Assembly (NCBI RefSeq): GCF_900129565.1
Contig: NZ_FQWD01000008.1
Location: 62,001 to 126,000 of the forward strand
Reading direction: 5' to 3'
Origin: Marisediminitalea aggregata
Lineage (GTDB): Bacteria > Pseudomonadota > Gammaproteobacteria > Enterobacterales > Alteromonadaceae
DNA: 64,000 bases
Within the stretch, counting starts at the first letter, position 1, and every line of letters begins with the position of its first letter. A model generated the notes under the pieces. It had not been told where the DNA came from. It did not search any database and saw nothing but the letters and a program-made list of their open reading frames with translations. Made by a program: the position numbers and the translations under genes. Positions 45,211-53,519 of the stretch are shown piece after piece.

Positions 45211-45588
45211 CTAGGAAGTAATTTTGGGGGGGCGAAGTAAGCGGTTAATAGGTGCGTCAATTACCGCATCTAAATAGTTGAAATTGTGGACTGAAACCAC
45301 TGTTTTCAGACTGTTGATATGACTCTGACTGACCCATTGTGCATGTGTGCCATGGCAGTGGCCGCAATGGTGACAATCAGCAGGATTGTGGTGCTCTGTA
45401 CTTACTTTATCACTGGTTTCATTGGCAGACAGCTCAGACTGCACTTGCTCGTGCTCAGAATGCTTATGCTCGTGTTGCAAGTGCTGAATGTCTATTGCAT
45501 GAAAATCTAACGAATTCGCCACAGCAGAAAACGACTGAAAGAGTATCAGCGAGATCACGATGTAACTTATGCGTTTTAGATTTTTCAT
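45211..45588 (-). CDS. His-rich periplasmic protein in czc operon
   Basis: The 125-residue product has a signal peptide (about 1-25, SAVA) and a strongly His-rich mature part: HLQHEHKHSEHEQ and DCHHCGHCHGTHAQW with two Cys pairs. It probably binds Zn2+ or Cd2+ in the periplasm. Position just before czcC matches the place of CzcI/CopL-like small proteins in other operons, but overall similarity to CzcI is not obvious to me, so I give no symbol. Spacing of 19 bases to the CDF gene and 72 to czcC keeps it in the operon. Confidence 0.8.
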   Translation of the reverse strand: MKNLKRISYIVISLILFQSFSAVANSLDFHAIDIQHLQHEHKHSEHEQVQSELSANETSDKVSTEHHNPADCHHCGHCHGTHAQWVSQSHINSLKTVVSVHNFNYLDAVIDAPINRLLRPPKITS

Positions 45589-45607
45589 GTATGAAAGGTT
45601 ACCAAGC

Positions 45608-46507
45608 CTAATTCACTTCGTCACGACATTGTTCATTAGCAAACTCCAGCTCAACTGTCGTATGTTCAAATTTATACTTTTCTAACGAACTGTGTATGTT
45701 TTCTTTGAGTGATTGGAGGTGCTCAAGACTGACATCTTCATCAAGAACAAGATGGACCGTCATTACGTTACGCTCACCGTCTAGAGACCAAATATGAAAA
45801 TGATGAAGATCACTTACCTTATCGTTTGCCAGTAAATCGCTTCGAATCTTTGAAAGCTGTTCTTCATCGGGCGTTGCTTGCAAAAACAGCATTAGGGTTT
45901 CTTTGAGATTGCGGAACACATTGAAAAGGATGAACAAAGTAAAGCCAATGGATAAGATTGGATCTAAAATAGGCCAAGGCTTAAACATTAAGACGATGGA
46001 CACGATAAATACTGCTACCCAACCAAGCACATCTTCCAGCAAATGCCAGTTGAGGACTCGCTCATTTAATGAGTCTCCCTCACTCAGTTTATAAGCCGCA
46101 AAGCCGTTTACTGCCATCCCAAAGATAGACAATAAAACCATCCCTTCAACTTGGGGCATTTCAGGCTCAGCCAAACGAGGTATCGCTTCAAGCAATATCC
46201 AAATGGAGCCTACCGTCAGCACAATACCGTTAATCAATGCACCGAGTAAGGAAAATCTTTTGTAGCCGTATGAGAATGTTTGATTAGAATCTTTATCGCT
46301 AAGCTTGTTTAATCCCCACGCTGTACCAATGGAAAGACTATCACCCAAATCGTGCACTGCGTCAGCCATAATAGCGGTGCTGTTGGTAAGCCATCCACCA
46401 ATGAATTCAATAACAGTGAACACCACATTTAAGAAAAACGCCCATCCAATACGTTTAGACGCGTCGGTTGAATTCTCTTGCGAGTGTGAATGGTTATGAC
46501 TGTGCAT
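45608..46507 (-). CDS. CDF-family Zn2+/Cd2+ efflux protein (CzcD/ZitB-like)
   Basis: The 299-residue inner-membrane antiporter starts with MHSHNHSHS, a His-rich cytosolic tail, and has six helices with metal-site motifs MADAVHDLGDS (Asp49, Asp53) and HLLEDV (His-x3-Asp), plus a C-terminal cytosolic ferredoxin-like domain that contains DLHHFHIWSLDGE and ends LEFANEQC. It exports Zn2+/Cd2+/Co2+ from cytosol to periplasm, feeding the CzcCBA pump. Start overlaps the preceding DUF3703 gene by 14 bases. Confidence 0.94.
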   Translation of the reverse strand: MHSHNHSHSQENSTDASKRIGWAFFLNVVFTVIEFIGGWLTNSTAIMADAVHDLGDSLSIGTAWGLNKLSDKDSNQTFSYGYKRFSLLGALINGIVLTVGSIWILLEAIPRLAEPEMPQVEGMVLLSIFGMAVNGFAAYKLSEGDSLNERVLNWHLLEDVLGWVAVFIVSIVLMFKPWPILDPILSIGFTLFILFNVFRNLKETLMLFLQATPDEEQLSKIRSDLLANDKVSDLHHFHIWSLDGERNVMTVHLVLDEDVSLEHLQSLKENIHSSLEKYKFEHTTVELEFANEQCRDEVN

Positions 46508-46859
46508 TTCTAATTTTTTCCAATATGGCTTTGTTTTCGGGTGAAATAGACATTGACTTGAATGGACTCACGTTTGCCCCACCAGTATTGCCCTCAGGCA
46601 ATAAGCCAATTGGAGTTTTAGTCAGCGCACCTAGCATTCTAAAAATTTGTCCAAATATCTCTTTAAGGTCGCGGCGTTCTATTCCAAATTTAAGCATTTC
46701 ATAATGCACTCGTGTGTGGTGGTATGTTGAGTGCTGACCGATGACATGAGCATCCTCTAAGGCCTTAAATCCTGCTTTATTGTCATTGTTCGAAAGGGAT
46801 TGATGCGCGGCGCTCAGTTTTTGAAGTATGTAAGGTTTTGCTGCTTGAGTGAAATTCAT
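46494..46859 (-). CDS. DUF3703 protein between two CDF genes
   Basis: The 121-residue, helical, soluble product (AKPYILQKLSAAHQSL, HVIGQHSTYHHTRVHYEMLKFG, RDLKEIFGQIFRMLGAL, PLLPEGNTGGANVSPFKSM-like end) matches DUF3703, a family seen in heavy-metal clusters but without known function. The HSTYHHTRVH stretch has four His in ten residues and could bind a metal. Its start overlaps the short CDF gene by 4 bases and its end overlaps the CzcD-like gene by 14, so all three are translationally coupled. Confidence 0.85.
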   Translation of the reverse strand: MNFTQAAKPYILQKLSAAHQSLSNNDNKAGFKALEDAHVIGQHSTYHHTRVHYEMLKFGIERRDLKEIFGQIFRMLGALTKTPIGLLPEGNTGGANVSPFKSMSISPENKAILEKIRNAQS

Positions 46860-47482
46860 ACGATCTCTCCATTCGTCGAGCTGTTTTCACGGAATTCCTG
46901 TCTGGCGTCTTTTAGAATTAAGACTGCGCCTCGTAACACAACGATAGACACAATAAAACCTATGACCAAATCAGGCCAACGAGTATCGAATAGATAAACC
47001 ATCACACCCGCCAATATCACTCCTATGTTTGCAATGACGTCGTTTGCCGAGAATATCCAACTTGCTCGCATATGCACCTCGCCATTTTTTTGTTTTCTGA
47101 TTATCGCCAAACATATAACGTTAGCGATAAGTGCAACACCGCCCATGCCCATCATAAGCATAGATTCAGGCCCACTTCCAAAGGTTGCGCGACGAGCTAT
47201 GTCAAACAAAATTAATAGGCCTAATGCCAATTGAAAATATCCACTTACCTTTGCAGCATTGGCTTTGTGAACAATTGTTTTCCCTACTGCATATATACCA
47301 ACACCGTAAACGACTGCGTCAGCCAACATATCAAGGGAGTCTGCAATAAGTGCTGTTGAGTCAGCGAGTAACCCTACACTCATTTCAATGATAAACATCA
47401 CAGCATTGATGCCCAATAGCCAGTAGAGAACTGCCTTTTGTTCTTGGTCTTTTATCTCAATTTCGCACCCACAACCACTCAT
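46856..47482 (-). CDS. Short CDF-type cation transporter without C-terminal domain
   Basis: The 208-residue membrane protein begins MSGCGCEIEIKDQEQK and has the six helices of the CDF family with an Asp-x3-Asp site in DSLDMLADAV, but the second site reads FSANDV instead of His-x3-Asp, and the protein stops soon after the last helix (KDARQEF) without the cytosolic dimer domain. A CGC pair at the N terminus may receive metal. ATG 47482 is preferred; GTG 47503 is also open. It is the first gene after the MerR-type promoter. Specificity unclear; Co2+, Zn2+, Cd2+ or Pb2+ are possible. Confidence 0.85.
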   Translation of the reverse strand: MSGCGCEIEIKDQEQKAVLYWLLGINAVMFIIEMSVGLLADSTALIADSLDMLADAVVYGVGIYAVGKTIVHKANAAKVSGYFQLALGLLILFDIARRATFGSGPESMLMMGMGGVALIANVICLAIIRKQKNGEVHMRASWIFSANDVIANIGVILAGVMVYLFDTRWPDLVIGFIVSIVVLRGAVLILKDARQEFRENSSTNGEIV

Positions 47483-47513
47483 AAAAACACTCGCTTTACT
47501 CACCTATAACGCG

Positions 47514-47544
47514 AGTGTAAACTCTATACTTGGTATAGAGTCAA
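47514..47544 (-). promoter_or_regulatory. MerR-type promoter/operator of the metal operon
   Basis: On the minus strand TTGACT (47539-47544) and TACACT (47514-47519) are separated by 19 bases, the overlong spacer that MerR-family activators remodel. The spacer is occupied by a perfect inverted repeat ACTCTATA-N5-TATAGAGT (47521-47528 with 47534-47541). It directs transcription towards the short CDF gene and also overlaps the divergent merR-like promoter. Confidence 0.88.
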
Positions 47545-47561
47545 GCTTTAGGCAAGTTAAA

Positions 47562-47984
47562 ATGAAAATTGGGCTTCTGGCAGCTAAGACAGGGTTAAGT
47601 ATTCAGACAATTCGTTTTTATGAGCGTAAATCACTATTGGCTGCACCTGAGCGAACGGCATCGAATTATCGAAGCTACTCTGAAGATGCACTGAAGCAGT
47701 TATTGTTTATAAAGCAATGTCGCGCATTAGATATGACAATCGAGGAAATTAAATTAGTACTGGAAACCCGAGCAAACCCAGAGAATAGCTGCGAAAACGT
47801 TAATACTACAATAGATAAGCATGTTGACGATATCGAACATCGGATAGCTGAATTAAAAGTACTACAAGAAACACTGATTTCAATTCGTTCTGCTTGCGAT
47901 CATGATAAGAAGGTTAAAGAGTGCGGGGTATTGCATCAATTAGATAGCATTGCAGAAGTGTGTTCTTCTAGTACGGAGAATTAG
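47562..47984 (+). CDS. MerR-family metal-responsive regulator (PbrR/CadR type)
   Basis: The 140-residue product starts KIGLLAAKTGLSIQTIRFYERKSLL, the MerR winged helix-turn-helix, followed by a dimerisation helix and metal site. Cysteines lie at 77, 112 and 121, the spacing known for PbrR691-type lead sensors (78/113/122) and close to CadR. This fits Pb2+/Cd2+ (possibly Zn2+) sensing. A leading operator sits between it and the divergent seven-gene efflux operon. It is the right-hand gene of the acquired block. Confidence 0.92.
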   Translation: MKIGLLAAKTGLSIQTIRFYERKSLLAAPERTASNYRSYSEDALKQLLFIKQCRALDMTIEEIKLVLETRANPENSCENVNTTIDKHVDDIEHRIAELKVLQETLISIRSACDHDKKVKECGVLHQLDSIAEVCSSSTEN

Positions 47985-48197
47985 TCTCGAATTATCAGTT
48001 TTATGTTGGAGCTTTGTCATAGGTATTCGGCTAAAGCAGCCATTCAATTTTTATTAGTAGCATGACCGTTGATTACCTCATTCGTGTCATTAAAATCTTA
48101 ATGAGCCAAGGTCTGCTTCACGTACAAAGCCGCCTAAGGGGAAACAGTATCAAGACGTCCGCTTTTGACCACTACGGGACGTTACCAGTATGAATCC
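47985..48197. other. Non-coding junction right of the metal-resistance block
   Basis: About 210 bases without a gene follow the merR-like gene. An imperfect inverted repeat (ACGTCCG near 48153 and CGGGACGT near 48176) lies close to the leftward mscS-like stop and could be a terminator. Composition returns to that of the core here. I saw no direct repeat matching the left junction. Confidence 0.35.
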
Positions 48198-49463
48198 CTA
48201 TTCCTTTCTCGCAGTTAATGCCTCTAAATGCGAATCACGCTGATACGCCCTGAGTTCAAACAGCGGCAGCATGGCCATGATATGGTCGAAAATATCAGCC
48301 TGTACTTTTTCATAATTTACCCAGGCCTTGTCGCTGCAAAAACAGTAGATTTCCAGTGGCAGTCCCAGTTCATTGGGGGGAAGCTGACGTACCATTAGTG
48401 TCATGTCGTGGTTAATCTTCGGGTGCTTGGCCAGATAAGCTTCCAGATAAGCCCGAAAGGTACCAATGTTGGTTAACGCACGGCGGTTGAGCAAGTCATT
48501 TTCGTCAATTGAGTTGTCCTGATGGTATTGCTGCAGCTCTTTAATTTTGCTGTCGATATACGCAGCAATAAAACGAATCTTTGCGACCTTCTTCAGGCTC
48601 TCGTTGTCGTACAGTTTTACCGAATGCATATCGATGTAAATCGCGCGCTTGATTCGGCGTCCGCCTGACTCCTGCATGCCCCGCCAGTTTTTAATGGCTT
48701 CGTTGGTCAGTGTGTACGTAGGCAATGTTGATATGGTGTTGTCCCAGTTGCGCACTTTTACGTTGGTCAGGCCTAATTCAATGATTTCCCCGTCGACGTT
48801 AAATTTATCAACCTGAATCCAGTCACCGTTTTTGAATAAGCGGTTGGCGGTTATCTGAATACCCGCCACAAAGCCCAGTATAGTGTCGCGGAAAATCAGT
48901 AAAAGTACTGCCGCAATGGCGGTTAAACCCGACAACAGCAGCAGTGGGCTTCGGTCGACAATCAGTGACACACTGAACAGGATAAACAAAATGGCCAGGA
49001 TCAGTTTAATAACCTGAATAAAGCCGGTTATGGTGGCCTGTTTGGCAAATTCTGTGGTGTTGTACCAGTCTTCAACGGTATTGAGCAAAGCGCTGGTAGA
49101 GACCAGCGCGACCAGCATCAGATACAGCAGGGCGGCTTTTACCACCACGGCGTATAACAAGCTGTCGTCAGTGAGCAGGATGGGCGTTAACAGGAACACG
49201 ACTAACGCGGGCACCAGGTGAATTAAGCGGTTAAAGAACCCATGTTCACGCAGCGCATTGTCCCAATCAGTCGGCGATCTGTTAATCCAGCGCATCAGGA
49301 CGGAGTGCAGAAACAATCTGCCGCCTAAGTGAAAGGTCAATGCGACTATCGCGATAAATGCCAGTGCCAGCGTATTGTAGAGCGGGCTGTTTAGGACAAT
49401 ACCGGCATCGATTTCCTGCAATACCGATACAAATTGTTCGCGAAACCTGGCGGCAGTCAGCAT
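48198..49463 (-). CDS. MscS-family mechanosensitive channel (YbdG-like)
   Basis: The 421-residue protein has about five N-terminal helices, a pore-lining TM3-like region (LLLLSGLTAIAAVLLLIFRDTILGFVAGIQI) and a cytosolic beta domain (GDWIQVDKFNVDGEIIELGLTNVKVRNWDNT). Length and the long C-terminal part (with RRALTNIGTFRAYLEAYL) match YbdG/MscM-type channels, which relieve osmotic pressure. It is downstream of two acyltransferases on the same strand, separated by 6 bases. Confidence 0.91.
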   Translation of the reverse strand: MLTAARFREQFVSVLQEIDAGIVLNSPLYNTLALAFIAIVALTFHLGGRLFLHSVLMRWINRSPTDWDNALREHGFFNRLIHLVPALVVFLLTPILLTDDSLLYAVVVKAALLYLMLVALVSTSALLNTVEDWYNTTEFAKQATITGFIQVIKLILAILFILFSVSLIVDRSPLLLLSGLTAIAAVLLLIFRDTILGFVAGIQITANRLFKNGDWIQVDKFNVDGEIIELGLTNVKVRNWDNTISTLPTYTLTNEAIKNWRGMQESGGRRIKRAIYIDMHSVKLYDNESLKKVAKIRFIAAYIDSKIKELQQYHQDNSIDENDLLNRRALTNIGTFRAYLEAYLAKHPKINHDMTLMVRQLPPNELGLPLEIYCFCSDKAWVNYEKVQADIFDHIMAMLPLFELRAYQRDSHLEALTARKE

Positions 49464-49469
49464 AGACGC

Positions 49470-50366
49470 TTATTCTCCTGATAATAACCTGGCAATCGTT
49501 TGATCCTTGCGTTGCCAAACACTGTTAACCCATTGCTGGAAACCGGTTCTGAAGGTATCGTCGTTGTAGTAATCGCCTTTCGCCTCTTGCGGCACCTCAA
49601 TCACGTTTACGTCAATAATGATGCGGGTCATTTGCCCTGAAATCATTGACAACATGGGGTGTTTGGCGTTGTCCGGGTACAACAGAGACACATCCAGAAT
49701 ATGTGTAAATAATTCTCCCATGGTCGCCAGGGTAAAGGCAATGCCACCCGCCTTAGGAGGCAGCAAATGGTGGAACGGACTCTTCTTAACCGCGTGTTTT
49801 TGCGCAGTAAACCGCGTGCCTTCCACAAAGTTGATTACCGTAGTGGGTTGATGGCGGAACTTCTGACAAGAGCGCTTAGTGGTTTCGATATCGGCACCGC
49901 GCTTTTCCGGGTGCTTCTTCAGGTACGCCTGAGAATAGCGTTTCATGAACGGCATTTCTAACGCCCAGGCCCCGAGTCCAACAAACGGCATCCAAATCAG
50001 TTCCTGCTTCAGGAAAAACTTGGGGGCGGGTATGCGGAACGTAGCAAATTCGATAAGCAAAATAATGTCGAGATAGCTCAGGTGATTGGCCACTATTAGG
50101 TACCAGCTTTGCTTGTTGAGCGGACCGTGAATATTGCGGGTTATTGTTACCGGGTTAAACAACCGGATAAGAAAGACACTGCAGGACCCAAAGCACAGCA
50201 TAAACCCGTTCATAACAGGTGCTAATGCACGCTGTAGAACCGGAATAGGTAATAAAAACCGCACCAAGCCAAGCAGAATGATAAGTGCGCCCCAGAACGC
50301 CAGATTGGCTACCTGAAGCGGCAAATGTACGCAAAAAATGAGCGGAGCGAATAACCGTCTGATCAT
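49470..50366 (-). CDS. PlsC-like lysophospholipid acyltransferase (YihG-like), copy 2
   Basis: The 298-residue membrane-associated enzyme has an N-terminal helix pair and the acyltransferase motifs NHLSYLDII (H-x4-D), FLKQELIWMPFVGLGAWAL, and FVEGTRFT. It transfers an acyl chain to a lysophospholipid, likely 1-acylglycerol-3-phosphate. It is a paralogue of the gene immediately upstream (5-base spacing). Overlapping roles in membrane lipid remodelling are plausible. Starts at ATG 50366. Confidence 0.9.
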   Translation of the reverse strand: MIRRLFAPLIFCVHLPLQVANLAFWGALIILLGLVRFLLPIPVLQRALAPVMNGFMLCFGSCSVFLIRLFNPVTITRNIHGPLNKQSWYLIVANHLSYLDIILLIEFATFRIPAPKFFLKQELIWMPFVGLGAWALEMPFMKRYSQAYLKKHPEKRGADIETTKRSCQKFRHQPTTVINFVEGTRFTAQKHAVKKSPFHHLLPPKAGGIAFTLATMGELFTHILDVSLLYPDNAKHPMLSMISGQMTRIIIDVNVIEVPQEAKGDYYNDDTFRTGFQQWVNSVWQRKDQTIARLLSGE

Positions 50367-50370
50367 GGCT

Positions 50371-51279
50371 TTATACTGCTTTCCAATTGTCTAATAGGTT
50401 GTCTTTGGCCTGCCACTGCTCGTTCAGCCATTGCTGGAAACGGGCACGTTGCTCGGCACTGTCAAAGTATTCACTAATATTGATATTGGCCGGAAACAGG
50501 TTTTTTATCGGGGTCACGTCTACCTGTACGCGAATGTCGTGTACTTTACCACTCACAAAGTCCCAAAAGGTAGGGATACCCTGCGGATAGTGTATGGTGA
50601 CGTCAATTAATTTGTGCAATTGGCCACCCATGGCGTTCAGTACAAATGCAATCCCGCCCGCTTTGGGCTTCAGGAGATGCTTGAAGGGCGATTGTTGGCG
50701 GCTGTGCTTTTCTTGCGTGAAGCGCGTGCCTTCTACAAAGTTCATTACACTGACGGGCTTAGATTTGAATTTCTCACACGCTTTTTGCGTGGTTTCCATG
50801 TCCTTGCCTTTCAGGTGTGGGTGTTTGGCCAGAAACGACTTGCTGTAGCGGCGCATAAAAGGGAAGTCCAGCGCCCACCAGGCTAATCCAAGGACCGGCA
50901 CCCAAATCAGTTCTTTTTTCAGGAAAAACTTAAGAAACGGAATCTTGTGATTAAAAATGCGCTGTAACACCAGAATGTCGACCCACGACTGATGATTGGC
51001 GATCACTAAAAACCAATCGTTGCGAGACAGCTGACCGTTTTCCTCTACCTGCAGGCTCGTGCGGCTGAAAATGCGCTGGTTAAAATTGTTCACGCTGATC
51101 CAACCCACTGCACAGGCATCCAGAACATAGGTTAATCCGCGTTGTGTCAGCGGAATCGGGATCAATTTAAACAAGGCCAGAATCAACACAAAAGGCACCC
51201 AGAAAAAGGTGTTCAGGCCGTAAAGCAGTGCCGACAGCGCACCATTTATAGTATGTAAAAGGGATTTCACAGCAGTCAT
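50371..51279 (-). CDS. PlsC-like lysophospholipid acyltransferase (YihG-like), copy 1
   Basis: The 302-residue product has the same layout as its neighbour: N-terminal membrane helices, NHQSWVDIL (H-x4-D), FFLKKELIWVPVLGLAWWALDFPFMRR and FVEGTRFTQEKH. ATG 51279 starts the family-like part; the open frame continues upstream to 51462, but that stretch (Arg/His/Cys-rich) overlaps the promoter region and is not family-like. It heads the leftward acyltransferase/MscS operon and is divergent from tkt. Confidence 0.9.
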   Translation of the reverse strand: MTAVKSLLHTINGALSALLYGLNTFFWVPFVLILALFKLIPIPLTQRGLTYVLDACAVGWISVNNFNQRIFSRTSLQVEENGQLSRNDWFLVIANHQSWVDILVLQRIFNHKIPFLKFFLKKELIWVPVLGLAWWALDFPFMRRYSKSFLAKHPHLKGKDMETTQKACEKFKSKPVSVMNFVEGTRFTQEKHSRQQSPFKHLLKPKAGGIAFVLNAMGGQLHKLIDVTIHYPQGIPTFWDFVSGKVHDIRVQVDVTPIKNLFPANINISEYFDSAEQRARFQQWLNEQWQAKDNLLDNWKAV

Positions 51280-51289
51280 CTTACCAGTT

Positions 51290-51384
51290 GTAAAAGTGCG
51301 CACAGTGTAGCGTAAACCAATGCGAATGCCGACACCTAAAGTCGCGACTTGTTGCGAATTTCGGCAAAAAGTGACCACTTTTAC
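51290..51384. promoter_or_regulatory. Repeated GTAAAAGTG elements between acyltransferase and tkt
   Basis: GTAAAAGTG occurs at 51290-51298, and its reverse complement CACTTTTAC at 51376-51384; the second copy overlaps a palindrome AAAAGTG-AC-CACTTTT (51367-51382). Three copies of a half-site in 95 bases of a divergent promoter region suggest an operator. The cognate regulator is unknown. Confidence 0.4.
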
Positions 51385-51497
51385 ACAGTGATGATTTTCA
51401 ACATGGGTATTACTTAATTCTGCAAGGTGATTGCTGCGCCTAAACCGGCTGTTTACCCTCATGGGTTAATGACTAGTTTATAAAATCGGAATTCATT

Positions 51498-53519
51498 ATG
51501 TCTGACACACACTCATCGGCAGCCAATGCCATTCGAATGTTAACGGTTGATGCCGTTCAACGTGCTAAATCAGGACACCCTGGCGCGCCCATGGGCATGG
51601 CTGATATTGCCACTGTGCTGTGGCAACAGTTTTATCAGCACAATCCTGCTAATCCTGACTGGGTAAACCGGGACCGCTTTGTTTTGTCGAATGGTCACGG
51701 TTCAATGCTGCAATATGCACTGCTGCATTTGAGCGGTTATGATGTCGGTATTGAAGACATCAAGCAGTTCCGTCAACTTCATTCAAAGACACCCGGACAT
51801 CCGGAATACGGCTACACGCCTGGCGTAGAAACCACCACCGGGCCGCTCGGAGCGGGGATTGCCAACGCGGTTGGGATGGCAATTGCCGAGAAAACCCTGG
51901 CGGCCCAATTTAATCGCCCGGACTTTAGCGTTGTTGATCATTTTACCTATTGTTTTCTGGGCGATGGCTGCTTAATGGAGGGGATTTCCCACGAAGTCTG
52001 TTCATTGGCGGGAACCCTGAAACTCGGTAAGCTGATCGCGTTTTGGGACGACAACGGTATTTCTATCGACGGCCATGTTGAAGGCTGGTTCAGTGACGAT
52101 ACGGTTAAACGTTTTGAAGCGTACGGTTGGCAGGTAATTGCTGGCGTGGATGGACACGACCCGGACGCTATCGCCAGTGCAATACGTTCAGCCCAGGCGG
52201 AAGGCGACCGGCCGACGCTGATTTGCTGTAAAACAACCATTGGGTTTGGCTCACCGAATAAATCGGGTAGTCATGACTGCCATGGTGCACCACTGGGAGA
52301 TGACGAAATTGCCCTGGTGCGTAACCAGCTCAACTGGCCACATGCCCCATTTGAAGTACCAGACAGCGTTTACCAGCAATGGGATGCCAAACCAAAAGGG
52401 CAGCAGAGTGAGTCAGACTGGCAGTCGTTATTCGAACAATATGCAAAGGCCTACCCGGCGCTTGCCAACGCGTTCCGTCGCCGTGTTATTGAGCGCACAT
52501 TACCCTCAGAATTCGACGCATTGTCCGCTGAGTATGTAAGTGCTTGCCAACAAGAAGGCGCTGATATGGCAACGCGCAAAGCGTCGCAGAATGCCATTGG
52601 ACATTACGCGACGTTATTGCCTGAGCTCATGGGGGGCTCGGCCGATCTGGCGGGTTCAAACCTGACGCTCTGGCCAGACGCAAAAGGTATTCAGGAAGAT
52701 CCTGCGGGTAATTATGTGTTCTACGGCGTACGCGAATTTGGAATGAGCGCGATCATGAACGGCATTGCACTGCATGGTGGTTTTATCCCCTACGGCGGTA
52801 CCTTTCTTATGTTCATGGAATATGCCCGCAACGCCTTGCGTATGGCCGCACTCATGAAGGTGCCCAGTATATTTGTGTATACCCACGACTCCATCGGGCA
52901 GGGCGAAGACGGCCCAACTCATCAGCCTATCGAGCAGTTAGCAAATCTGCGGATGACCCCTCAGCTTGAGACCTGGCGCCCCTGCGATGCAGCGGAAACC
53001 GCAGAGGCCTGGCGTCAGGCAATATTGCGTCAACAAGGCCCGACAGCATTAGTTTTCTCGCGTCAGGCGACACAGGCGCAAGCTCGCTCTGCCGCTCAGG
53101 TAGCGAATATTGCTAAAGGGGGTTATGTGCTGGTCGAACCGGATTCAGCACCTCAACTGATTATCGTGGCGACAGGTTCTGAAGTTGGTCTGGCGGTCAC
53201 AAGCGCACAACGCCTGGCAGAACAAGGCGTCGCCGTTCGGGTTGTGTCCATGCCCAGTACCGAGCGCTTTGACGCACAAAGCGCTGAATATCGCGCGTCG
53301 GTATTGCCTGCAGCTGTGCCTAAACTGGCCATCGAGGCGGCGCATAAAGACTTCTGGTATAAGTATGTTGGGACAGAGGGCGCAATAATTGGGATGGACC
53401 GATTCGGTGAATCCGCACCGGGTGGCGTATTGTTAACGCACTTTGGTTTCACGCCCGAAAACGCAGTGCATACAGCACAGGCGCTATTGGCAACGACGAA
53501 CGGAGATAGCAATGGGTAA
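51498..53519 (+). CDS. tkt: Transketolase
   Basis: Transketolase moves two-carbon units between sugar phosphates in the pentose phosphate pathway with thiamine diphosphate. The 673-residue product has the N-terminal [28 protein letters not shown], the TPP-binding [12 protein letters not shown] (GDG-x25-N), and the pyrimidine-domain [20 protein letters not shown] and [20 protein letters not shown]. Length is typical. The ribosome site GGAATT precedes ATG 51498. Its last 8 bases overlap an aldo/keto reductase, and xylan enzymes follow, suggesting a role in pentose catabolism. Confidence 0.96.
   Translation: MSDTHSSAANAIRMLTVDAVQRAKSGHPGAPMGMADIATVLWQQFYQHNPANPDWVNRDRFVLSNGHGSMLQYALLHLSGYDVGIEDIKQFRQLHSKTPGHPEYGYTPGVETTTGPLGAGIANAVGMAIAEKTLAAQFNRPDFSVVDHFTYCFLGDGCLMEGISHEVCSLAGTLKLGKLIAFWDDNGISIDGHVEGWFSDDTVKRFEAYGWQVIAGVDGHDPDAIASAIRSAQAEGDRPTLICCKTTIGFGSPNKSGSHDCHGAPLGDDEIALVRNQLNWPHAPFEVPDSVYQQWDAKPKGQQSESDWQSLFEQYAKAYPALANAFRRRVIERTLPSEFDALSAEYVSACQQEGADMATRKASQNAIGHYATLLPELMGGSADLAGSNLTLWPDAKGIQEDPAGNYVFYGVREFGMSAIMNGIALHGGFIPYGGTFLMFMEYARNALRMAALMKVPSIFVYTHDSIGQGEDGPTHQPIEQLANLRMTPQLETWRPCDAAETAEAWRQAILRQQGPTALVFSRQATQAQARSAAQVANIAKGGYVLVEPDSAPQLIIVATGSEVGLAVTSAQRLAEQGVAVRVVSMPSTERFDAQSAEYRASVLPAAVPKLAIEAAHKDFWYKYVGTEGAIIGMDRFGESAPGGVLLTHFGFTPENAVHTAQALLATTNGDSNG

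Noticed and set aside
51280..51462. N-terminal extension of the first acyltransferase
   Set aside because: The added residues are unlike the family and overlap the tkt promoter region.
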